Shown: in pieces, positions 7,247 to 12,121 of the stretch
How positions within the stretch are numbered: position 1 is the stretch's first letter
How the letters are laid out: each line of letters begins with the position of its first letter
Assembly: GCA_937899935.1 (NCBI GenBank)
Contig: CALCOW010000064.1
Span: 1-12,121 of the forward strand
DNA: 12,121 bases
From: an uncultured Phycisphaerae bacterium
Lineage (GTDB): Bacteria > Planctomycetota > Phycisphaerae > Phycisphaerales > SM1A02
Direction of reading: 5' to 3'
Program-made: the position numbers and the translations under genes
Notes under the pieces: generated by a model
What the model saw: the letters and a program-made list of their open reading frames with translations, nothing else
Told to the model about the DNA's origin: nothing
Database searches by the model: none

Positions 7247-7457
7247 TTTGGCATCCGACTCTCAGGCTGCGACCTCCAGAGACACCCCTGGTCGTCGGTG
7301 GCAGCCAAGACCATAGGATAGTGGATCCCTTGCGTTATCGCGCTGATTGGGGATGGTCTTAGGGCCCTCCTCATCAGAATGGCCGGGGAGGCACAGCATC
7401 GGCCACCTCTGCTATTCTGCGTGCGCCGTGTACAGCTGATATCAAAGTGGAGGCCCT
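7247..7457. other. divergent intergenic region between pdhA and the MscS operon
   Basis: 211 bases without a coding frame I can support. It must carry the promoters for both directions. On the plus strand a candidate extended -10 is present (separate entry). For pdhA I see no convincing -35/-10 pair; TATCCT around 7313-7318 on the minus strand stands alone. A short imperfect inverted repeat, CCTCC (7366-7370) with GGAGG (7387-7391), and a GGGCCC palindrome at 7362-7367 are the only other structures, and both are weak. Confidence 0.6.
7410..7418 (+). promoter_or_regulatory. possible extended -10 promoter of the small-protein/MscS operon
   Basis: TGC-TATTCT gives an extended -10 element (TGn plus a 4/6 hexamer) 39 bases before the ATG at 7458. 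A start near 7425 would make a leader of about 33 bases that holds the GGAGG ribosome binding site. The bases 17 upstream (GGCACA) match only half of a -35. Confidence 0.3.
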
Positions 7458-7658
7458 ATGAGCGACGCACCACAGTCAAACCTCGATAATGAACCCCCGA
7501 TCATCGATGGTCCTGAACACAATCGCAACGAGTCAACGTGGCAGAGTGATGATGGGACCGAGCGGAATGAGGCGGTCAATGTGCTTTGGTGGATTTTCTG
7601 GGTTATTGTGATCGGGTTGGTCGTTGTTGCCGGCCTCTTTGCCTTTTCAATTTTTTAG
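7458..7658 (+). CDS. small single-span membrane protein, unrecognised
   Basis: 66 residues, ATG at 7458 with GGAGG seven bases upstream. Residues 1-41 are polar and acidic (many Asp, Glu, Asn; PPIIDGPEHN) and probably unstructured. Residues 42-66 form one hydrophobic helix starting VLWWIFWVIVIG with four aromatic Trp/Phe at the membrane edge; the protein ends inside or just after this helix (FAFSIF), so it looks tail-anchored with the acidic part most likely in the cytoplasm. I do not recognise a family. It is followed after 12 bases by the MscS-type channel gene, whose ribosome binding site lies in the gap, so the two are almost certainly co-transcribed. A helper or regulator of the channel is possible by position only. 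Confidence 0.8.
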   Translation: MSDAPQSNLDNEPPIIDGPEHNRNESTWQSDDGTERNEAVNVLWWIFWVIVIGLVVVAGLFAFSIF

Positions 7659-7670
7659 TGGAGTTTCCCA

Positions 7671-8924
7671 ATGGAGGCGGATCCTTCAAAGACCGGCCCG
7701 CTGGAAACAAGCCAGGTGACCGCCTCATCAGCGGTTCCCTCGGACGCAGCGACCCCCGAACAGACTGCGTCTACGGTTGAACTTCCAGTTGATTGGTTCG
7801 ACACGGACACGTACGTCAACGCCGTTGACCTGTTTCTGGATAAGCACGGCATTGATTTGATTTTGACGGCGGTGCTGCTCGTCGGTGCATTGATTGCCGA
7901 TGTCGTGCAGCGTGTTGTGGTAAGAAAATTGCGTAATCGAGCTGATCGAGATGGCCATGAGCTACGCAGTGTTATTGCCGCTGCCGTGACCAGGCCATTG
8001 GGCCTGGGTATCTGGATGACCGCTATTACGGCGTCTATCGAACTCTATATGCCGGAGGACACCAGGATGGTGCCGGTGTTTTACAACTATGTAAGTGATG
8101 CGCGAGTACTCGTCATTATTGCACTGCTTGCTTGGTTTGTTGCACGTTGCTTACGTCGTAGTGAAGACGTGCTCGTTTCAAGGCATAATGCGTCAAATGC
8201 TGAATTTGATCTGACGGCCATCCAGGCGGTTATTGGTTTCGGGGTGGTGGTTGTCTGGGTAGTCGCGGTACTTGTTGGCATTCAGTCACTAGGATTTAAT
8301 CTCACCGCGTTACTCACGATTGGTGGTGTAGGCGCTGCCGCTATTGGTTTTGCTGCTCAGGATTGTGTGTCCAACTTCTTTGGCGGCTTGATGGTGCTGT
8401 TTAACTCGCCATTTAAGGTCGGTGATTGGATTCAATCGCCCGACCGAAAAATGGAGGGAACCGTTGAGCGAATCGGTCTTTATGCGACGGTCGTTCGTTC
8501 CTTTGATAAACGTCCTATCTATGTGCCCAACTCAATCTTCCTCAAGGCCATTACCGTCAACCCCTCGCGCATGACCAACCGACGTATTAAGTTCAACTTA
8601 ATGCTTCGCTATCGAGACCTTGATCAAGTCCAGGCCGTGAGTGATGACATTAAAAAGATGTTGACTGAGCATCCAGAGATCGATACATCCCAGACCATGT
8701 TGGTGAACTTCACCACCTATGGCGATTCATCAATCGATATCATGATTTACACCTTCACGAAAACAACCGTTTGGGCTAAATTTGAAGATGTGCGATCAGA
8801 TGTATTGGTGCGCATTGGCGCCATCGTGAAACAGCACGGTGCCGATTTCGCCTTCACCACGCGGACGATTGAGTTCGCGGGGACTGTTCCAGAAGAAATG
8901 CAACCACTCGGTGCATCAAACTGA
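7671..8924 (+). CDS. small-conductance mechanosensitive ion channel, MscS family
   Basis: 417 residues, ATG at 7671 with GTGGAG about eight bases upstream. A disordered Ser/Thr/Ala/Glu-rich N-terminus (about 1-40) is followed by membrane helices at roughly 60-82, 108-125, 143-160 and 186-205. The pore-lining helix (about 212-243) is Gly/Ala-rich as in MscS: LLTIGGVGAAAIGFAAQDCVSNFFGG, then the family signature LMVLFNSPFKVGDWIQ at the start of the beta domain (about 240-255) and VERIGLYATVVRSFDKRPIYVPN (265-287). The C-terminal alpha/beta domain (about 300-400) completes the cytoplasmic cage. It opens under membrane tension to release solutes in hypo-osmotic shock. With one helix pair more than E. 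coli MscS it is closer to the MscS relatives of intermediate size. Second gene of the plus-strand operon. Confidence 0.94.
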   Translation: MEADPSKTGPLETSQVTASSAVPSDAATPEQTASTVELPVDWFDTDTYVNAVDLFLDKHGIDLILTAVLLVGALIADVVQRVVVRKLRNRADRDGHELRSVIAAAVTRPLGLGIWMTAITASIELYMPEDTRMVPVFYNYVSDARVLVIIALLAWFVARCLRRSEDVLVSRHNASNAEFDLTAIQAVIGFGVVVVWVVAVLVGIQSLGFNLTALLTIGGVGAAAIGFAAQDCVSNFFGGLMVLFNSPFKVGDWIQSPDRKMEGTVERIGLYATVVRSFDKRPIYVPNSIFLKAITVNPSRMTNRRIKFNLMLRYRDLDQVQAVSDDIKKMLTEHPEIDTSQTMLVNFTTYGDSSIDIMIYTFTKTTVWAKFEDVRSDVLVRIGAIVKQHGADFAFTTRTIEFAGTVPEEMQPLGASN

Positions 8925-8949
8925 ATGCCGTCGTAGAAAAGAGACTTTC

Positions 8950-9249
8950 ATGAGCCATGACACAAACGATCTCATTACGGTGGCCACACCACCTTCAGAA
9001 GTACTGGCCCAGGTGCTCGTCGATGCACTGAATGATGCTGGTATTAAAGCGGTCGCTTTTTCATCCGCTTCTGGTGGCACTGGCCTCCCGTTTCCCGAGG
9101 GGGGGACGCCTGGCGGTATCGCGGTGCAAGTTCCAGAGAAGGATGTCGAGCGTGCTAAGGCAATCGTTGCTGAAGTTGGTACGGAGGGTGGTGAGATCGA
9201 CTGGGATAATGTTGACGTGGGTGAGCCCGAAGATGAGGCAGGTCAGTAG
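8950..9249 (+). CDS. DUF2007-like small protein (putative signal-transducing type)
   Basis: 99 residues from the ATG at 8950, 25 bases after the MscS stop, with a purine-rich AAAAGAGA upstream. The order of elements fits the DUF2007 domain: a first strand (LITVATPPSEVLAQVL), a helix ending in NDAGIKAVAFSSA, a glycine-rich loop (residues about 39-56), then GIAVQVPEKDVERAKAIVAEV, the strand-helix end that resembles an ACT/PII-type half domain. The C-terminal 20 residues are acidic (DWDNVDVGEPEDEAG). Function in this family is unknown; members are often near membrane or stress genes. Cytoplasmic. Its stop is followed by the DJ-1 start after two bases. Confidence 0.7.
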   Translation: MSHDTNDLITVATPPSEVLAQVLVDALNDAGIKAVAFSSASGGTGLPFPEGGTPGGIAVQVPEKDVERAKAIVAEVGTEGGEIDWDNVDVGEPEDEAGQ

Positions 9250-9251
9250 TT

Positions 9252-9833
9252 TTGGCAGTTGCAAGACTACTCATGGTGGTTGGTGATTTCAGTGAAGATT
9301 ATGAGGTCATGGTCCCTTTTCAGGCCTTGGAAATGTTGGGTTACATCGTTGATGTCGTGAGCCCAGGCAAGAAAGCGGGCGACACCATCAAGACGGCGGT
9401 GCACGACTTTGAGGGCGATCAGACTTATACCGAGAAGCGTGGTCACAATTTCACCTTGACCGCTGACTTTGATCAGACTGACCCCAATGCTTATGCGGGG
9501 TTGTTGGTGCCAGGGGGACGTGGCTATGAGCAGCTTCGATTAGACCAGCGGTGTCTCGAAATTGTTCGGCATTTCGCAGAGGCTGAAAAACCAATAGCCG
9601 CCATTTGTCACGGTATTGGTGTCTTAACCGCAGCAGGGGTGGTTCGGGGACGCAAACTCAACGCCTATCCTTCGCTCCAACCAGATGTTGAAGCTGCTGG
9701 TGGCACCTTTGTGGTGTGCGATTGGCCCGAAGCTCATGTAGACGGCAATCTCATCACCGCACCAGCTTGGCCAGCTCACCCAGCCTGGTTGAGCGCCTTT
9801 ATCGCGGCGTTAGGTGCAAAGGTCGAACTTTAG
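9252..9833 (+). CDS. DJ-1/PfpI family protein, plant DJ-1D-like
   Basis: 193 residues from a TTG at 9252. The next ATG (9273) would remove the first beta strand, so TTG is preferred; AGG at about 9239-9242 could serve as the ribosome binding site inside the previous gene. The sequence follows the DJ-1D type closely: GDFSEDYEVMVPFQAL (11-26, with the conserved glutamate near 15-18), SPGKKAGDTIKTAVHDFEGDQTY (37-59), a GLLVPGGRGYE loop (83-93) and the nucleophile elbow AICHG with C119 and H120. Proteins of this group have been reported as glyoxalase III or deglycase-like enzymes acting on methylglyoxal adducts, and some PfpI relatives as proteases; which applies here is not decided by sequence. 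Last gene of the plus-strand operon. Confidence 0.9.
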   Translation: MAVARLLMVVGDFSEDYEVMVPFQALEMLGYIVDVVSPGKKAGDTIKTAVHDFEGDQTYTEKRGHNFTLTADFDQTDPNAYAGLLVPGGRGYEQLRLDQRCLEIVRHFAEAEKPIAAICHGIGVLTAAGVVRGRKLNAYPSLQPDVEAAGGTFVVCDWPEAHVDGNLITAPAWPAHPAWLSAFIAALGAKVEL

Positions 9834-9842
9834 AGGCAAACT

Positions 9843-9858
9843 GCCGCTATTGAGTGGC
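9843..9858. repeat. small hairpin between the DJ-1 gene and the tRNA
   Basis: GCCGCT and AGTGGC pair over six bases (one G-T pair) around the loop ATTG. The gene's end AGAGGCA (9832-9838) also pairs with TGCCTCT (9878-9884) at a longer distance. No T tract follows, so a terminator is possible but unproven. Confidence 0.3.
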
Positions 9859-9878
9859 TATGGGGCCTCTGGTACCCT
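9850..9878 (+). promoter_or_regulatory. possible promoter of tRNA-Arg
   Basis: TTGAGT (9850-9855) and an extended -10, TGG-TACCCT (9870-9878), are 17 bases apart. The start would lie about 20-25 bases before the tRNA. The -35 half fits better than the -10 half. Confidence 0.3.
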
Positions 9879-9907
9879 GCCTCTCTACTTGTGGTAACGG
9901 CACACAT

Positions 9908-9981
9908 GCGGGTGTAGCTCAATTGGATAGAGCATCGGTCTACGAAACCGAAGGTTACAGGTTCGAGCCCTGTCACCCGCG
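9908..9981 (+). tRNA. tRNA-Arg, anticodon ACG
   Basis: All parts of a tRNA can be folded by hand: acceptor GCGGGTG with CACCCGC (9974-9980) and discriminator G9981; D stem GCTC/GAGC around an AATTGGATA loop; anticodon stem TCGGT/ACCGA with loop CTACGAA, anticodon ACG at 9942-9944; variable loop AGGTT; and T stem ACAGG/CCTGT with loop TTCGAGC. ACG is read as ICG after deamination and decodes CGU, CGC and CGA. No CCA is encoded (GTTA follows), so it is added after processing. The D and T loops have the invariant GG and TTC, so the gene looks intact. tRNA genes are common integration targets, but I see no integrase or repeated 3' end in the window. Confidence 0.97.
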
Positions 9982-9986
9982 TTACC

Positions 9987-10007
9987 CAGGCAGACATCAA
10001 GCGCCTG
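9987..10007 (+). terminator. weak hairpin after tRNA-Arg
   Basis: CAGGC (9987-9991) pairs with GCCTG (10003-10007) over an 11-base loop, six bases beyond the tRNA. What follows (TAAAACCTACTTT) is only partly T-rich, so this is a weak candidate for the end of the tRNA transcript. The rest of the gap to 10101 holds no gene; TTGATC/GATCAA (10027-10047) is another short inverted repeat. Confidence 0.25.
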
Positions 10008-10101
10008 TAAAACCTACTTTGAGCATTTGATCAATGTCACAGATCAACGCGCGGTGATTGCAGGCTGGGGGGTGTGCCAATAGCCGGTTCTGAACGGTGA
10101 A

Positions 10102-10812
10102 CTAGAACCCGCCGTCGCGCATTTTTTCGATTGACTCAGAATAGGGATACGATGCAAAGACACCTGTTGGCGCGAGTTCCCACATACGGAGTGATGGATA
10201 GACGTCGCCACAGTAGCCAGATTCATGCATGGTTCGCAGCACGGTCTCGAAACTTGGTTCCTTACCTGAGGCATCAACGAGCCGGTTTGACTTCGCGCCC
10301 AAGAAGCTAATCGAGGCGCAAGGTAAGCGGTCGTAGCGATGTTCAAGCATGCGGGCTATTTTTCGGAAGCCACCTGAAATGTCATTGAGCGTGAAATGAT
10401 CTCTGTCTGGGTGGCGTAAGAGTGCGAGCACCTCAACCGCATCCATATCGTATTTGAGGACCAGTACATCATCTGGGGATGCAGAACTCGCAAAGGTGCG
10501 GGCGTGCATGGTGATTGAATCTGCATTCCATTGACTGGTTGGCAACAGATCGGCAAGAAGACCAATAATGCCTTTGGCATTGTCATCAGGATTGACGCCG
10601 CAAACCAAAGTGCGGTAGCGGCGAGAAAGCATATCGTTGAGTAGATGTTGTCCCCACTGAATGCGCACACAACGTGAACTTGAGTCAGCGATTTTTGGAT
10701 TACCCGCTGGCAAGAGCACCACACGATCAGCACGTCGGTCGGCTTGGATCAGAGAATCTCCTTCACCGTCATAAAGCTTCGGTACTGTTTCTTCTGATGT
10801 CGTTTGTGACAT
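10102..10812 (-). CDS. conserved-looking hypothetical protein, 236 residues
   Basis: ATG at 10810-10812 with GAGGAGA six bases upstream; an ATG 15 bases earlier (10827) has no such site. I do not recognise a family. The protein is soluble, without signal peptide or membrane span. The first ~25 residues are acidic and polar. Residues about 28-75 alternate strand-like (DRVVLLPAG, YRTLVCGVN) and helix-like parts, suggesting an alpha/beta core; VLVLKYDMDAVEVLALL (116-132) is another strand-helix pair. From 140 on it is rich in aromatic and cysteine-containing parts (HRYDRLPCASISFLG, ESGYCGDVYPSLRMWELAP). Cysteines at about 48, 71, 165 and 201 are not in a CxxC pair. It follows the ABC permease remnant and a TGA stop that overlaps its ribosome binding site, so it may be translationally coupled to what lies upstream. 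Codon use resembles the rest of the window. Confidence 0.8.
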   Translation of the reverse strand: MSQTTSEETVPKLYDGEGDSLIQADRRADRVVLLPAGNPKIADSSSRCVRIQWGQHLLNDMLSRRYRTLVCGVNPDDNAKGIIGLLADLLPTSQWNADSITMHARTFASSASPDDVLVLKYDMDAVEVLALLRHPDRDHFTLNDISGGFRKIARMLEHRYDRLPCASISFLGAKSNRLVDASGKEPSFETVLRTMHESGYCGDVYPSLRMWELAPTGVFASYPYSESIEKMRDGGF

Positions 10813-10823
10813 GGCAGGTCTCC

Positions 10824-10937
10824 TCATGCAACCGCAGGCTGGATCTGTGAACCGGTGGCATCATACCAAGGCCTTGAAAGATCGAGCTGCCCGTCCATGA
10901 CGCGAGGTTGGCCATCCACTACGCGGTACCTGCCAGC
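10824..10937 (-). other. open tail after the permease, possible rest of its C-terminus
   Basis: Beyond the permease stop (TAG at 10919-10921) a second frame is open down to TGA at 10824-10826 and gives a plausible peptide, RYRVVDGQPRVMDGQL then DLSRPWYDATGSQ. This is the same frame as the upstream part of the permease before its frameshift. It ends 11 bases before the next gene, with the stop overlapping that gene's ribosome binding site. Either it is the true C-terminus after a second indel, or an untranslated spacer that happens to be open. The natural-looking end MTVRRLAGTA at the TAG argues against the first view. Confidence 0.3.
10860..10868 (-). promoter_or_regulatory. possible extended -10 upstream of the hypothetical gene
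   Basis: On the minus strand TGG-TATGAT is a good extended -10 (TGn, 5/6 hexamer) about 48 bases before the ATG at 10812, giving a leader near 40 bases. No -35 is seen. It lies inside the open tail described at 10824-10937, so it may be coincidental. Confidence 0.35.
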
Positions 10938-11860
10938 CGACGGACGGTCATCATGAAGCCACGTTTCATATTGGTGTACATGGCCCAGACAATGCCGGTG
11001 TAGATCAGAGCACCAATGGCAGAGCCAATGATCAGCGTGATTCGGGCGGCATTCTGGTTCTTATCAAAGGCATCAGGGATCATGCTGATGGGAAAAGAGC
11101 TCGCGTAGAGAACATTGATAGGGCTGATGCTGGTAATGAACACGCCCAGATAAGACAAATTGGCACCAGCAGGAATGCCACAGAGGCTGAGCAGCCCAAG
11201 TACGGTTCCAGCGATCAGTACCGAGAAGACGACCGAAGCAATCGTACCTTTGCTGCGAATTGACCATTGAAGTCCAATCATGACACAAAAAGCGATGAAT
11301 GGAACAAGAGTTAGGGCCAAAGCAAGCACCCCTTCTGGAAGCACCAGTGGCAGAGTCAAGGCACCACCGCCCAGTGGATTGGCTATTGAAATGGTCGAAA
11401 CCACCGGTCATGACATAGATTGACAAAATGAGCATAGAGACGATGGGGACCACCATCATGGGGGCAAGGAACTGAACGATCCCACGTAATTTGCCAGCGA
11501 TGTACGGACCTGGCTGAATAGGGGTGGTCAGGATCAAGTCAAGTGTTCCATCTTCGCGCTCGCGAGCCACTGCGGTGGCGCTCATATTGATGGCAACGAG
11601 TGTCACCACGACCACTTCAGCGGCCACCAATGCAGTAATGATTCTGGTCGTGACAGGAGCGTTCACGGTTCCAGTGCCCATCAGAATTGCCAGGACGAGT
11701 GGAACGGCTATACCCACTGTGACAAAACCCCAGCGACCAAAAATGGCCGCCATGTTACGGCCGCGATTATGCGACTCTCGCCAGGAGATGGGGTTGCGGC
11801 CCACCTCGCGCGGAGCGCGTGCGGTGCTACCGATGGCACTCAGGCCGGTGATTCGACGCC
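10919..11860 (-). pseudogene. ABC-2 type transporter permease, C-terminal half, frameshifted and lacking its start
   Basis: Two overlapping frames together give one membrane protein. The upstream frame (about 11860 to 11390) reads GSTARAPREVGRNPISWRE, a hydrophobic helix (VTVGIAVPLVLAILMG), another (RIITALVAAEVVVVTLVAINM), the hallmark AREREDGTLDLILTTPI and a third helix to VMTGGFD. The downstream frame (about 11404 to 10919) goes on with ALTLPLVLPEGVLALALT, further membrane helices and ends MTVRRLAGTA. The NP-x-x-WRE and EREDGTLDLILTTP features match ABC-2 permeases related to NatB/ABC transporters common in planctomycetes. The sequence has one extra base (or lacks two) near 11375-11410, without a homopolymer that would explain it. 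No start codon lies before the minus-strand stop at 11919-11921, so the N-terminal half is missing where the ankyrin sequence begins. The partner ATPase is not in the window. Confidence 0.75.
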
Positions 11861-12121
11861 ACCAAGGAAGGCGACCTCGACGAGATCGACAATCTGCTCG
11901 AGATGGGGCTGGTCGACGTCAACTTTGCGAACCAGCACGGCGACACGCCGCTCATCCGCGCCTTGAAGCTGCCCGACGACGGCGACACGAAAGCTGAGAA
12001 GTACGGGGCCGCGAAGTCGGCGCTGGTCGAGCTCTTGTTGGCGCGCGGCGCGGGGCCGAACGTGTGCGACGACGAGGGCCATTCGCCCCTCTACCACGCG
12101 GTTTCGTCGTTGGAGCTGACA
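11852..12121 (+). CDS. ankyrin-repeat protein fragment, both ends missing
   Basis: A frame of 90 codons runs from just after an in-frame TGA (11849-11851) to the right edge. It begins inside an ankyrin helix, FDATKEGDLDEIDNLLEMG, then VDVNFANQHGDTPLIRAL, and later ALVELLLARGAGPNVCDDEG and HSPLYHAV: two repeats with the D/G-x-TPL-type turn, the second separated from the first by an extra 15-20 residue insert. No ATG, GTG or TTG lies before the first helix; the first ATG (11903) would cut the repeat in two. Nearly every third codon position is G or C (GAC, CTC, GTC, GCG), unlike the genes to the left, so it probably comes from another genome or a recent arrival. Ankyrin repeats bind proteins; no more specific role can be given. 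Confidence 0.7.

Noticed and set aside
9908..9981. tRNA-Arg as an attachment site for an integrated element
   Set aside because: No integrase, no duplicated 3' end of the tRNA and no phage or plasmid genes are seen in the window.
10086..10109. GGTTCT/AGAACC inverted repeat at the end of the hypothetical gene as a terminator
   Set aside because: It overlaps the stop codon, has only six base pairs with a 12-base loop and no T tract.
11073..11380. The rest of the upstream permease frame as a real protein (CLDSATGASRRGACFG...)
   Set aside because: It loses hydrophobicity and family features exactly where the other frame gains them; it is out-of-frame translation.
11840..12097. Arg-rich reading frame on the minus strand opposite the ankyrin region
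   Set aside because: It is a shadow of the GC-rich ankyrin codons, and the composition (Arg, Val, Ala) is typical of reverse reading of such sequence.

Overview
The window looks like a piece of a bacterial chromosome of moderate GC, probably from a marine or environmental metagenome. A planctomycete (Phycisphaerae-like) host is my best guess. It rests on the style of the bS20, ABC-2 permease and TlpA-TPR proteins, the frequent TTG/GTG starts and the stand-alone pyruvate dehydrogenase cluster. It is an inference from general family knowledge, not from a search.

Left part, minus strand (1-7246). Reading in the direction of transcription, there is a three-gene pyruvate dehydrogenase cluster: E1 alpha, E1 beta and lipoyl-bearing E2, with no E3. 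Next come ribosomal protein bS20, a CPBP-type intramembrane protease and a TlpA-like thioredoxin lipoprotein with a helical/TPR-like C-terminal half. The lipoprotein gene is closed by a strong intrinsic terminator at 1005-1035. After the terminator a DadA-like FAD oxidoreductase starts and runs off the left edge. The genes are ordinary metabolic, translation and envelope functions; only the PDH genes are clearly one functional unit.

Middle part, plus strand (7458-9981). A divergent intergenic region of about 210 bases precedes a 66-residue single-span membrane protein, an MscS-type mechanosensitive channel, a DUF2007-like small protein and a DJ-1/PfpI protein of the plant DJ-1D type. The spacing is tight and each gene but the last has a purine-rich ribosome binding site, so this is probably one operon for envelope or stress functions. 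A tRNA-Arg(ACG) follows.

Right part, minus strand (10102-11860). There is an unrecognised 236-residue protein, preceded by the C-terminal half of an ABC-2 type permease. The permease is broken by an apparent frameshift near 11,375-11,410 and has no start codon. At about 11,850 the sequence changes abruptly into very GC3-rich ankyrin-repeat coding sequence on the plus strand, which also has no start. Two genes pointing away from each other and both losing their 5' ends at the same place suggest a chimeric join or a rearrangement, so the last ~270 bases should not be treated as safely linked to the rest.

I did not find a CRISPR array, insertion sequence, phage module or clear new defence system. 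The points most worth a second look are the right-end junction, the frameshifted permease with an in-frame-restoring tail, two mutually exclusive hairpins beside the bS20 ribosome binding site, the small membrane protein next to MscS, and the unrecognised 236-residue protein.
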